Assembly: GCA_036346205.1 (NCBI GenBank) | Contig: JARFJB010001987.1 | Location: 4,772,501 to 4,836,500, forward strand | Reading direction: 5' to 3' | Source of the DNA: Vesta saturnalis | Taxonomy: Eukaryota; Arthropoda; Insecta; Coleoptera; Lampyridae | DNA length: 64,000 nt | Part shown: piece after piece, positions 23,113-34,639 of the stretch | Layout of the letters: the number at the start of each line of letters is the position of its first letter | Position numbering within the stretch: the stretch's first letter is position 1 | Translations under genes and position numbers: made by a program | Notes under the pieces: generated by a model | What the model was told of the DNA's origin: nothing | What the model saw: the letters and a program-made list of their open reading frames with translations, nothing else | The model's database searches: none

Positions 23113-23892
23113 TAATCACTTAATTTGTATACTTAATAATCTTTAATGGCACGTATAAGTCAATAGTTTATTATACTCTTATTTTATATGGCAAGTTTTA
23201 CTTGAGTTACCTTTACAACGCAAGTTCTACATACTTTTACAAATAAATTTGGCGAATTAAACTTCAAGGAAATTCCATATATTAAGGATAACTAAGCAAG
23301 ACATTGACCTCACCATATGAACCATTCTGCTTCATAGTACCTGTCACAGTGTATGTACAGATCCGTTAAAAGGTAAAGTTTTTTTTATAATTTAGTATAG
23401 TTCATGACTTTTGAATTTTTTCTCGTTTTCAAACATATATTAAATAAACTTATGTATAACTTGTTATTTTATTTTCATTTGTGTTAATTTGTTTATAGTA
23501 TTCAATAACTAGGTTTTGTTGTTCCTAGATAGTTATATATAAAAAAAAAGAAAGACAACATGGCGCTCGAGAATTTATTATTTTTTTCATAATTTATTGA
23601 TAACATTTTTGGAATTAAGTGAAAATAATCAAGCAGAAAAGAAGCAACTAGCATTTCAGGTAGGTTAATTAAACTATTTATTAGAATCCACCCTTATATT
23701 CATCTACCGATGAGCCGACGGCAGTAGCGATTATTAAAAGGTAATTTTTTATATTAATTAAATTATTTGATCAATTACGAATGGTATATTACATAATCGC
23801 TTTTTTATTTAATGTTATCAGTTGGCCCAGTTTATACACTTGGAGCCGCTATTAATGTTACAATTTGATGCCTTTTAATAATTGTTGTTATA

Positions 23893-25565
23893 CTTTGGCT
23901 TAAGTTAAGGTTATATATTCATATTGAAAAATTAAGCCCATATTCATATTTTACATTTGTCTAAGATTGATACATTATTGTGCCAATATTACATAAATGT
24001 TGATGTTCACCAGGGGTTATAATGTTCTAATAACTATTTCTTGTTTAACTATAAATCCGGTGCCATAATATGAAATAAAATACTGTTACATTTGGGCATT
24101 AAAATATTTTAATTATACTTTTATAAATTGTATTTAAAATTCAATTTACAACAGAAACTGAAAGTCAATTTTAACTCCATTAATACTTTCTTACTAATTA
24201 AATACGTAATATAAATTTTATTATTAATATAAATGACGATTTCATTTCAAAGATCTAACTTTCAACGAAGAAATTTGCTCGTAAAGTAGTTAAATAATAT
24301 TATACAATAAAAATTGACAAAGCGCAAACAAAAATTGTAACGCAACTTGAAAAGTAGAAAATGTAAAAATGAAGCACTGTTTAAAGAGTTATTTAGGTGC
24401 CTGAAAATGACAAAATACATTGTAATGGTGCTATACGCTTAAAGTGAAAATAATGGAGTCGTTGAGAAATGAGTCCGTTTTTCGGAAAAAAGACACTCGA
24501 GTAAAGAAAAGAATCCATTCTCCTTACTCACTTATGAAAGGTTCAAGTACTAGAAATACTCGTATGCATGTACCTAATGACAAGATTAGGGATGAATAGT
24601 CTAACTGCGCTTTACCATACACATGTATTGTTAAACATCGTTAAAGGATTTATGGCTTTATGACAAACAATTAAATCTGCCTTTCACAGTTTTGTTTAAT
24701 ACTTAATATTTTATTGTCATTTAAATCCAGAAAGGTCAAAAACAGGTATTAAAAATTCCAGGATATTTATAATCCCATAAATATGCTGCTTTTATTTTTT
24801 TCCTTTTCACAGGTTCACAATCCTTGCTTGAAAAATTATGTAATTCATTCTAAGTCAGTGACAGAAAGATAAAGGAAATCGATAATTTCAATTATTACAA
24901 ATATTATTAATGCTTTATCAATAAATATACGTATCACAATCCGTATGGAAAACGTCAAATAGAGTAAATAAAAATACAGCATGTTGCTTTTCACAATTGT
25001 ACTTTGCAGGATAGATAGCGTTCCCTGTTCTCCCAATTTCTTTTATAAATGTTTAGGTAAATGTATATTGTATTTGAAAGGAATATTTCGGAGTAATTTA
25101 CTTTATTATGCCATCTCTGTGTTATATTAGTTATTTATTAGGGATTTTTTATTGTGCTTTCATAAGAATTTTTTTGCATTATTAAGGGTTATGCGATGTA
25201 ATACATACCTTTACGAATCTTTCATTCAGCTCCACTGGATTTCAAATTTCTTTCTATTTGGAAAAATCAATAGCTAAGGCTGCAGAGTTTTGGAACAACA
25301 CCTTTCCAAGGTTCCACAGTTTCTAGGTCACGCAATACTAAGACCACACAATAGCATGAATATGCAATTGAAACGTTTATACACCAACATAATCACAAAT
25401 GTATCATGGTCACACAACTCCAAAGAAATGTGAGATGTAGAATGTCTACTAAACCCAAATTTTTAACGGAAGTCATCTCTCATTGGTATACAATAAAAAA
25501 AGAAAAAGGATATGTTCACGCATTTATTTGCTTTATTAACAAAGGTAGCTTGATATGTAGAAATG
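23893..25565. other. Internal AT-rich DNA of the long-TIR element
   Basis: No recognisable coding sequence. The 24.36-24.60 kb part is less AT-rich but has stops in all frames. Confidence 0.5.
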
Positions 25566-25573
25566 TACATTAC

Positions 25574-27821
25574 TAGGGCTAGGATTTGTATGCACTTAAA
25601 AATGTCAAAATATGCATGCACTTATGCACTATAAAATGTTGAAATATGCACCTAAATATGCTCTTAAAATTGGAGATATATGCATTAAACGCAATATTTT
25701 ATAGAAAATATGCGTTTTGCAGTTCGGGAGAAGAAATCAAAAAATAAAAATAATCACATTAATTTATTTTATTTATAAAAGATAATACAACTTTACAAAA
25801 TAAATTTAGCCTATATATTAAATAAATTACTATTTACAATTATATACATTTTTAAATTATCAAAAGTAAAACTTTGTCGATTGTCTGTAAAAATATTTTT
25901 ATACTTGGAAAAACTCCTTTCAACATCGCAAGATGTAACTGGAGCGTATTTATAGTTGTTCAATTCGACTATACTATATTCTTTCAGTTCATCTGCGATA
26001 GTAGCTTGACTAGTTATTGCGTCATCTATTTTTCTAATTAAGGCAAAACCTACATTTTTCTCTAAAACATATTTAATTTTTTTATGTACTGCAAGGCGCT
26101 TTCGATCTTTAACTTCAGCAAGATAGGTACTAATATTATCTACCAGATTAATACTTTCTGAAATTGAACAACCTTATCTTGCTAGTAAAGTAATTGTTTT
26201 TGACAAACAAACAAAATTTGAAAAACAAAACAGCAGTTCTTCTTTAATTCCTTTCGCATTAACTGCATCTTGTGCATTTTGTGTACAAAGTGCATCATCT
26301 TTGTTAAATATGTTTACAATCTCTTTAATTGTATCAAAGTAATTTGAATAATATTCTGCTACAGACAGCCAGGTACCCGATCATCTTGTTATTACAGGCT
26401 CTGGGGGCAGTGGTATTTTGTGTGTATACGACGTGGAGCTTTAAGAAAGACTTACTTTACGTTTGAAATTAAATTATTCACTTTTGAATGTACTTCCCGC
26501 ACTTTTTCCGCGACTCTGTGTAATCCATGTGTCAGGCAGGTGAGATGAATCATCTTCGACTATAAGACTTGAAGGCCTGCTCCAGCCTTCAGCATGTCAG
26601 GTGCTGCATCAGTAACAAAAAGGAGCACTTTCTCGTACTGAATACCCGCGGGCCATAAAAGAGCCATGGAATCATTACACAATTTTGCAATTGCCGAATT
26701 ATTTGTATTTTCAAAAACATCCATGGTTAAAAGATATGAACTGGTATTCGCCTCTCCAGTTAAAATGCCTATTATAACATTAGCAACGTATCTGAAAATA
26801 AATTTTTACTAGAATAAATCTTTAGTTGCAACAACAAACTTAAATCATTATTTAAAGAACAATACATTTTAAAAACGAGTATAGGTGAAATTCGACAAAG
26901 AAATATTCTTGATTTCGTAAAACCTTCGTATTAGCATATCAGCCATTTAATCTAACAAAACAATAATTAAGTTTCTACGTACCTGCCAACGCTGTCTGGA
27001 GCTTCATCAATCGAAACCCAAATATAATCGTCACCTATAGCTCTTCTAATTAATTGGATGGTATCATGGTACAAGTTAGGTAAGTAATTTTTTCTAAGAG
27101 TAGATTCATCAGACATAGGGGTTTTTGAAATTTCTTCTAAAAAATTTCGAAATGCGGGGTAGTTAATCTTGCTTAATGGAATGTTCGCAGCCACTAACGC
27201 ACTACACAGCTTTTTAATTAAATTCCGCAGATTTATTACTAGCACTACTTAAATTATTAAGACATACCGGCAACAGAGACTGTTTTTTAGTTTTTAAACC
27301 CACACACTTTTGGTGTTTTAATGTGTTAAGGTGTTGTATTACTTGAAACCGCTTGTTTGCACTGACTTTATCCTCACACACCGTACAAAATAATATTTTA
27401 TCGTCGGTCGTAAAAACCTCGAATTCGCGAACGTAACTTACAGAAACGGATCACTTTTCTTCAGAAAAAGTTCTGAACTCAACTATGTAAATTACAATAA
27501 CAGTTACAGGCAGGTAGGATGTTCCAAAAAATATTTATGAAAGCTGTATACCTAAAAGGTATAATCCTCCAGTTATTAACAATAGGACAGTAGCATACTT
27601 AATACTCAGAGGATGAATAATCTGTAAATACTTCCGACTGTAAAAATAAATCATTAAAATATTACGAAATATGCATGAAAAATCATTAAAATATGCATTT
27701 ATATGCACTTTCAAATTCACATATGTGGTGCACATACTCATAAAATATGTTTATACTTCTCTTTGCATATGATTACTGTAAGCAAAAAAAAACATGCAAA
27801 TGCATAGAAATCCTAGCCCTA
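25574..27821 (-). mobile_element. hAT transposon (BED-finger type), 2248 bp, 8-bp target duplication
   Basis: TACATTAC is found at 25566-25573 and 27822-27829. The TIRs begin TAGGGCTAGGATTT and match over 21 bp with one mismatch. Subterminal DNA at both ends is rich in ATATGCA and TATGCACTT motifs, the kind of short repeats hAT transposases bind. The gene lies on the minus strand. Confidence 0.95.
25811..27440 (-). pseudogene. hAT transposase with BED zinc finger, decayed
   Basis: From about 27440: SYVREFE-like lead, then a BED-type finger (LFCTVCEDKV...QHLNTLKHQ: C-x2-C and two His), then STLRKNYLPNLY and IWVSIDEAPD with the first catalytic Asp. A 191-bp GT-AG intron (26792-26982) joins VGR to YVANV in phase. 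LLFVTDAAPDM holds the second Asp, and LTCLTHGLHRVAEKV gives the C-x2-H motif. The C-terminal dimerisation domain is clear (TSCDVERSFSKYKNIFTDNR), ending at the TAG on 25811-25813. Breaks: a stop/frameshift near 27.24 kb, a TAG after GLQVL, a TAA after ISNVK, and frame loss near 26.4 kb. The start codon is not certain. Dead copy. Confidence 0.9.
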
Positions 27822-27906
27822 TACATTACATTGATTTATGCAGATATATGATTTTCTTTAGGAATAAAACATTTTGATTTAGTACAAAAGGTCCTTTCCA
27901 CTTCTG

Positions 27907-28890
27907 TTACATTACACCTACGTGGACGTGGTGCAAGTAATTAAGCGTAAGTGCAGAGTGGTGCCCATCGTAGATGTTACTATAGTGGATTGTTAGACGG
28001 TCGCCATTGGTGTATTCGAACTCTACATATAAAGCATTCAACCGTGTCGTCGGTAGATGTGGAAATAAATCCTGATGCAGCAAGGCATAAAGGGAGTGAA
28101 CTCTGTACCATATTCGATACATTAGTAAATGATTATCGACACAAGTGTAATACTGGGGACAATAAAAGTTTACTGGCACGGCACACATGTTTTCGCCGTA
28201 GAACACAGTAACCTACTAACATGAAATAATTTATTATATACAATGTATACATTATAAAAATATTAATTGTCCAGATAGTATACTTCGCCACCATACGTGT
28301 AGGATGGTCAATAATTCGGTAGTCACTTGATTGTGACGCTTTGTAGCACTCGTAGCATAGCTGCATATGACCAATAAGGTGATAACGAGTGTGAAGGGCA
28401 AATGTGAATTAATAATAGCATAAATTACCTGTCAGGGCATGATCGAATTCGTTTATTCAAGTTAGCGAACCATTCCGAGTTCTACTTCACATCCTCATAT
28501 GTATTTTGTAGCACTTCTCTTGTGGTAGAAGGTAATAGCCCTTTTTTTTTCAAACTGGGCCCAGTTTGGTACTAGTTCACATATTCGCCGCGCAATATGA
28601 CTAAACAGTGATAATTGTTGGTAGTACTCACTAGACCCCCCAATAGTTTTGTAATACAGTGTTTGACATACCGATACTATTGGAAATTGCGTGTTGCCAT
28701 ATGCGTGTAGTTATCGCTCCTTTAACGTGGACATGACCTTGTAAAGGTGTGTGGATAGATAACCTGGTTGAATTAGTTGATGAAGTGGAACAGAAGGAAA
28801 AATATCCTTGATCTGAGTGTCGAGAGAGAATCTTGAAACGGTGTGGCTGCCGAAATCACATCAATAACCGTGATAAGTGCGGTTGACGAG
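27907..28890 (-). pseudogene. Unidentified decayed coding region in the long-TIR element, minus strand
   Basis: Between 28890 and 28490 one minus-strand frame reads for about 130 codons with only two internal stops and a protein-like composition. Short examples are HIARRICELVPNWAQFEK and FPIVSVCQTLYYK. Further coding-like stretches follow in shifted frames at 28366-28230 and 28206-27907 (RLNALYVEFEYTNGDRL near the end). I recognise no domain. The order suggests one gene broken by frameshifts, but that is inference. It could come from the element's own gene, a captured gene or an old viral sequence. Confidence 0.35.
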
Positions 28891-28983
28891 GTAACGTTAT
28901 TAACCTTGAATGACAAATAGAGGGGAAGGTAGGTGGGATATAAGTGGAGATGGGATACATGTGAATACAGTATCGTATATAAT

Positions 28984-29607
28984 GGAGAACGTATTACGCT
29001 AGGCCGTAGAAGAGGCGCAGATTGTGAGTGTTATAAATTCAACTGGATGGCGTGATGTTCTAGTTAACAATGTGCAGTATTTTATAAATAAAAGTAAATC
29101 GAAATGTGTTAGTGTCGGTCTGTCACCCCGATTCTATGTTTAATCAGACGTGAAATTCGCGGATCGAAGGGTAGGGATATAGTGTTAGATAAGCAGGAAT
29201 GCACACACTTCTAGACAGTCAAGGAGTAATTAGAAATTATTTCTACACACATGGAGGGTCATGACTACCTACAAAGATCGTATGAAACTGGTAACAAGAA
29301 ATAAGTTATACGCATCTATTAGTGTGAATAATCAGAAATCTATGAAGGATGGAAGTCTGTAGAGCAGTTATGGAGACTACTTAAAATAATAAGTTACCGA
29401 TTGCATTTAGTACCCTCTGTGGAATTTGCTGTATTTTACAATAAAATGATAAACGCGGCAGTGGAAATTCCTGATTTTGTCATACACAGGTTAACAGCGT
29501 CATTACAAGATGTATATGATGTCAACGTAGCGTGTGTTATTGAAAATGTAGTATTTGCCAAGGGGAAAATAAATTCTGATGTAGAAGTGACTAAAGGTAT
29601 AAAGTAG
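28984..29607 (+). pseudogene. Unidentified decayed coding region in the long-TIR element, plus strand
   Basis: A stretch from about 29.01 to 29.14 kb (INSTGWRDVLVNNVQYF) and an open frame at about 29.36-29.61 kb (VPSVEFAVFYNKMINAAVEI...LQDVYDVNVACVIENVVF) have normal amino acid composition. This contrasts with the surrounding AT-rich DNA. They face the minus-strand region, so the element may have had convergent or divergent genes. No family is recognised and no start codon can be chosen. Confidence 0.3.
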
Positions 29608-31009
29608 AAAAAGTGATGGTAACGTGCATTAGAATTTGATGCTGAATATGGGAAAGTATAGAGTGTATTTGTTGTATGATGCGATTAATATCAAGCAGAC
29701 CTTAAAGAAATACCATTGGAACAATTTGTACACGAAATTAAACATTATAACAATTATTATTAAATGGCGTCAAATTGTTCAACCAGCTCCAAGTGTATAA
29801 ACACTAAAACTGGGCCAACTTATAACATTAAAAGAAAAGCGATGATGTAATAAACAATTTGTAACTGATCGAATGATTTTAATTAATATAAAAAATTACC
29901 AAATAATAATCGCTACTGCCGTCGGCTCATCGGTAAATTAAGATAGGGAGGGTTCTAATTACTGAGTTTAATTAACCTACCTGAAATGCTACTTGCTTCC
30001 CATCTGCTTAGTTATTTTCACCTCAATTAATTCATAAAAAAAATGTTATCTAAAAATTATGAAAAAATGATAAAATCTCGAGCGCCATGTTGTCTTTTTT
30101 TTTTCTTGTATATATATATATATATAGGAACAACAAAACCTAGTTAATGAATAATAATAAACAATTTATCAAAATGAAAATAAAATCACATGAAATACTT
30201 AAGTTTATTTAATATCTGATTGAAAAGGATAAAAATCAGAAGTCTTATACTATTCTAAAATTATATAAAAACATTACCTTTTAACGGTTCTGTCCATAAA
30301 ATATAACTGGTAACTATGAAACAGAATGGTGAACTTGATGAAGTCAATGTCGTGCTTATATATCCTTACTATTATGTGTCCATAATTTTATTGAATTTCT
30401 TTGAAGTTTAATTCGCCAAATTTATTTATAACAGTATGTAGAACTTGCGTTGTAAAATGTAATTCAAGTAAAAATTGCCATTTAAACCAGAAAATAGAAT
30501 AGTAAATTACTGACTTATACGTGCCATTAAAAATAATTATTATAAAAATGCCATATAAAAGTATGCATTAAATAAATATTAGTAAAATAATTGCAAAATA
30601 AGTGCAAAATACGTGAAATATAAGTAAAATAGAAGTTAAGTAGGAGTGCCATCAAAATCTGATGGCACCAAATATAAAAAATTAGGTAAAAATCATGCTT
30701 ACTGCTGGAACATTCAGCATTAAGTCAATTAAAAAAAAGCTTTCAGAATAACTCAAATGAGTATTCCCCCTAAAAGTTTACACGAGTTGCGCTGATACAA
30801 TAATATGAATCCAATTTTTTAAGAAAGGGAGCTATAACTATTTATAAAATATTACACCCAAAAGATATGTTCTAGGAAATGCCAATTAAATTGCCATTCT
30901 CAATTCTACATATTAATAATTAAAAACTTTTCTAATATTACGCCAAATAAATGAACGATTCTTAAATTAATGTACTTTTTAATACAACCACAAAAAAAGG
31001 TTGTTACAA

Positions 31010-31449
31010 CATTTACCGAATTATAATTCATCAGATGACAGCTCAATAAGCGAAGGAGGTGCACATTAATGTACCCAAAAACGTAGTTTGCTGTATAGTA
31101 GAATTGTATTACATAACAATATTGCAGTAGATAGAAGTAAACGTACATAGAGTATTATATAATATCTTTGTTACAAATCTTTGAATTGTGGGAATTATCA
31201 AAACCTAACCACTTAACGAGAGATTTAGTTCCTTAACGTCCTATTACACGTTCAATTAAGGGAATGTCAGGATATTTAACACTTTGAAATTCTGGCTCAT
31301 AGAAACGTACTTCAATCTCTTGGTATCTACTGTCACGTAATCTGTAGGTAATTGGGCTTGAACGTTTTATTTCTGATATTTGAAAGACTTGTTAACTCCA
31401 ATTAGGTGTGTAACCCTTACATAATATGCTTCTACATTTGCTAATACGT
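31010..31449. other. Spacer between two TIR elements
   Basis: No coding or repeat signal recognised. Confidence 0.5.
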
Positions 31450-34252
31450 TAAAGGACCCTGCACAACTCTTATGGGTTTTTAGACCACAGTCAAATTTAA
31501 TGAAATTTTAGTATGTTATAGACTAAAACTATCTGAACAATATTTGTCATTGGACCAACTTAATCTAATGGCTAGTTTTTGATATACAGGGCGTTAAAGT
31601 GGTAGTGCCTAATAAGCATTATGGCTTTTCAGTGAGTTTTAGCATGGATATACACAAGTGTTACAATTACATATTATACTATTTAGTAATTTTTCATTAT
31701 TCTGTACTTTCTATCATTCTATACATGGTGTTTTAATAAAAATTAGTAGTTAATACTATTAAAAATTACAGATACAGCCATAAGCCTGATACATATCTAC
31801 ACTTTCGTTTGTTAATAACAGCCAGTTACTTAAAATGACAATGTCACCTGTGACTAAGTTTCCTTAAAGTCATTATTTAAGTTTACATTAAAATGGCTTT
31901 TCGATTAAACTTTCAGTGTTATGTATGTGAAATAGTGGGGAATCCCAGACAAGTGACCATTTTACGACAAGATAAATATTGCTCAGAGAAGACGACAGGA
32001 ACTTTCACTTCCGCCAATGGACATAAATGGTAATACCAGGCTATGTACAAATTGAAATTAAGGTCTATGAAAATGATCCAGATCCAACAATTACGATGTT
32101 GCCTCTAAAATATAGTGCTAATCATTGTTTAATATGCAATAATGCTGCAAATATTCAACATTTATTAGGACAGGCAAGGACAAATATTTTTATGCGAAAT
32201 AGAGTATACATATCTCGTATTTGTAAGGTTTGTCCTGTCCATCTTGATGCGAATGGTTTATTACTTTTTCCATTAGGAAATGGTATAAGGTCCATTAATA
32301 AGCCATACAATTTAAAAGGGGCAGAGTTGGATCAGTTGTTGACAACAATACGAGAAAGTAACACAAAAAATGAAACTTTTTCGGATGAAAACAATTTCAG
32401 TGACGAGGAGCTAAGTGCGCTATCATCCTTAAACAGGGATCAATTTCGGGAATTGTTCAACCTTTGTGCGAATGTTAATATTTACGGAAGAAGGAGAGAA
32501 GTTAAAAAAAAAGATTTACTGTGTTTTTTATGTAAATTACGTCAAGGACTTTCAGACACGTTTTTAGCGGCGATGTTTTCTTATGGTAGCAGACAGGGTG
32601 TCTCATTGACAATTCAAAAAGTTAAGGAATCATTATCCAATAATTTTGTGACCCAGAATTTAGGACCTCGTCACATAAACCGTAACCAATTTATTGCTGA
32701 ACACGTTACCAGATTTGCAAATGAGTTATTTAATGAGGAACCTGAAAACCCAAAAGCCGTTATTTGTATCGATGCCGCTTATGTTAACATAGAGCGTAGC
32801 AAAAATTTTCAGACCCTCAGTCCTATTCAGTTCATAAACATTGCCATCTTGTTAAGCCAGTGCTAGTTGTTGCCCCAGATGGATATATTTTGGATGTTCA
32901 TGGTCCATACTTTTCCGACCCGAGAAATAATGATGCGAGTATATTAAGATACCAATATAATCAGGATCAAGAACTAAGACACTGGCTGCAACCTGGCGAT
33001 GTTGTGATTGCGAATAGAGGCTACCGAGATGCTCGGGAATTTTTAAATAATATTGGCATATCTGTGCAAATTCCACCAGCTCTAGAAGGTAGACGTCAAT
33101 TGCCAACTGTAGAAGCCAACGTTAGCAGAATTATTACTAAGCAAAGGTAGGTAGTAGAAGCTCGAAATGGAGACGTTCAGTCAATATTTAAAATTTTTCG
33201 TAACTGCTTTTCAATTGCCCAAATACCCAATTTGCGGACATTTTTCCGTGTTGCCTGTGCCCTAATAAACCGCTACCATCCACTATTACATATGGAAGAA
33301 GCAAATGAAGAACTAGCACAAGAAATGCTTCAAATGGTAAACGAACCTAATCATGTACAAGCTAGAGCGGAAAATGAAGGCTTGTTGAGGCGGCACGGCA
33401 GATGGGCACCTTTAGAACATAACCAATTAGAAAATTTTCCAGTTCTAAACATAGCTCAATTAAGACGCATAACTTACGGAACTTTCCAACTTAAACTAGC
33501 ACCTTCTTACATACAGGATAACAATCACCAACTGGGCAACCACTTTTTCGAAATTGACGCGGCGTTCAACGAATTAAATCTCGTTCGGCTTAAAATTAGA
33601 TCTAGACAGAAATCAAATTAAATATCAAATAATAATTAGCTATAACACTGTTCCTGATAATGATGCTGAACAAGAAGATGGTCCTATATTTGGCTACTAT
33701 TGCCAATGCAAAACAGGAGCGCGAACTATAGGAATGTGTGCACATATAGCAGAAGTTATTTGGTTTTTGGGCTATGCAAGGCACGAAGAAGTTATTAGGC
33801 TACCGCAAACCAAAGTGCTAGCCGCTACTCAAGATGTTTTAAACAGACATGCTGCCATCTAAATGTTCCGTTTGTTGTATATAAATCATGTAAATATTAG
33901 GTTGTTTATTTTATGTATAAGTTCCACTTTTTATCATGTAAATAATCATACTTGATACTAATTTTTGTTGAAACACCCTGTATAAAATGTTAGAAAGTAC
34001 AGAATAATAAAAATTACAAAAAGTATAATATGTAATGGTAACACTTGCGTATATCAATGTTAAAACCCACTGAACAGCCATTATTCTTATTAGGCACTAT
34101 TACTTTAACGCCCTGTATATCAAAAACTAGCCATTATATTAAGTTGGTCCAATGACAAATATTGTTCAGATAGTTTTATTCTATAACATACTAAAATTTC
34201 ATTAAATTTGACTGTGGTCTAAAAACCCATAAGAGGTGTGCAGGGTCCTTTA
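31450..34252 (+). mobile_element. DNA transposon with ~300-bp TIRs and a DDE/SWIM transposase
   Basis: 31450 to about 31757 and about 33958-34252 are inverted copies. The outer ends are TAAAGGACCCTGCACA; inner landmarks are GATATACAGGGCGTTAAAG and TATGGGTTTTTAGACCACAG. A target duplication could not be fixed (TTAAAGG on the left, CCTTTAGG on the right). The sole gene is a broken transposase with an IS5/Harbinger-like core and a C-terminal SWIM finger. Confidence 0.85.
31893..33862 (+). pseudogene. Transposase with DDE-like core and C-terminal SWIM zinc finger, broken
   Basis: A short frame from 31893 (FQCYVCEIVG, a C-x2-C start) leads by frame change into 32027. There CLICNN...CKVCPVHLD may form a zinc-binding unit, followed by a helical domain with SYGSRQGVSLTIQKVK. 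VICIDAAYV should hold the first Asp. After a frameshift near 32.82 kb come DGYILDVHGPYFSDPRNNDA and GDVVIANRGYRDA, where the second catalytic Asp expected in (A/V)DRG is Asn (codon AAT near 33.01 kb). An in-frame TAG at 33148-33150 precedes VVEARNGD, which holds the likely Glu. After a last frame change, YYCQCKTG...GMCAHIAE fits the SWIM pattern CxC...CxH. The stop is at 33860-33862. The family resembles IS5/Harbinger-type (DDE_Tnp_4) proteins. The exact class is unsure. Confidence 0.75.
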
Positions 34253-34319
34253 GGTGTTTTACGGTCAAGAACTTTATAACATTTTCAACGTTTCAATATA
34301 GCTGCAGCGTTCTTTTCCG

Positions 34320-34514
34320 TTACATCTGTAGGTTTGTATCCTGTTGTTCTACACTTTCTTGAACCACAATCTTGTATTTGCTGCCTATCCTTGGTATTTT
34401 GTCTGAGGTACCTTGTATATATGGTATTATCGCTGTATATTTAGGTTCTTCTTTTTCAGTTAGCCTTTCCCTGTTTAGGTTAGGTGTTAAATCGGGGTAG
34501 CCATTTTCTAGCAA
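34320..34514 (-). pseudogene. Penelope-like (or related) reverse transcriptase C-terminal fragment
   Basis: The 64-residue frame has NGYPDLTPN and YTAIIPYIQGTSDKIPRI..SKYKI. This is the linker pattern found just before the GIY-YIG nuclease in Penelope-like retroelements. The GIY-YIG part would lie at lower coordinates and is missing; the DDE/SWIM transposon begins about 70 bp away. A small degenerate remnant. Confidence 0.4.
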
Positions 34515-34597
34515 TATTTTCCTAACCTAAATAGGGAAAAAATTATATATAACATATGAATTCGACTCAAGTGTGAAAACAGTCCTCAGGACTAATC

Positions 34598-34633
34598 CTG
34601 ATGACGGAAGCAGAGTCCGCTTCCGAAACGTCG
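34598..34633 (+). other. Hairpin with CTGATGA...GAAAC flanks (hammerhead-core-like)
   Basis: CTGATGA at 34598-34604 is followed by one base, a 6-bp stem (GGAAGC/GCTTCC, 7-nt loop) and GAAACGTC. A 13-bp palindrome AGTCCTCAGGACT lies just upstream. The hammerhead ribozyme core is CUGANGA-stem II-GAAA, but here one extra base separates CTGATGA from the stem. No matching cleavage-site strand was found downstream. The hairpin at 62.3 kb has the same layout. Confidence 0.3.
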
Positions 34634-34639
34634 CGCTCA

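Larger units (their letters stand above)
22590..31009. mobile_element. Large element with ~1.3-kb TIRs, unidentified type
   Basis: 22590-23892 and 29743-31009 are inverted copies, starting TTGTAACAACC at both outer ends. Shared landmarks include AAAAGTACATTAATTTAAG, the GGTGCCATCA block, AACATGGCGCTCGAGA and CGGCAGTAGCGATTATT. Each terminus can form a small hairpin (ACAACC against GGTTGT around a T run). Inside are about 3.6 kb of own DNA plus a later hAT insertion (25574-27821). The own DNA has decayed coding-like stretches on both strands that I cannot assign. No target duplication is visible next to the TIR ends. Candidates: a large DNA transposon, a Polinton-like or other viral-derived element, or an ancient palindromic duplication. 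Confidence 0.75.

Noticed and set aside
22590..31009. Assignment of the long-TIR element to a specific virus-derived family
   Set aside because: The layout is suggestive but no diagnostic polymerase, integrase, protease or capsid motif could be read.
34598..34633. Active hammerhead ribozyme
   Set aside because: An extra base separates the core from stem II and no cleavage-site strand or closing stem I was found.
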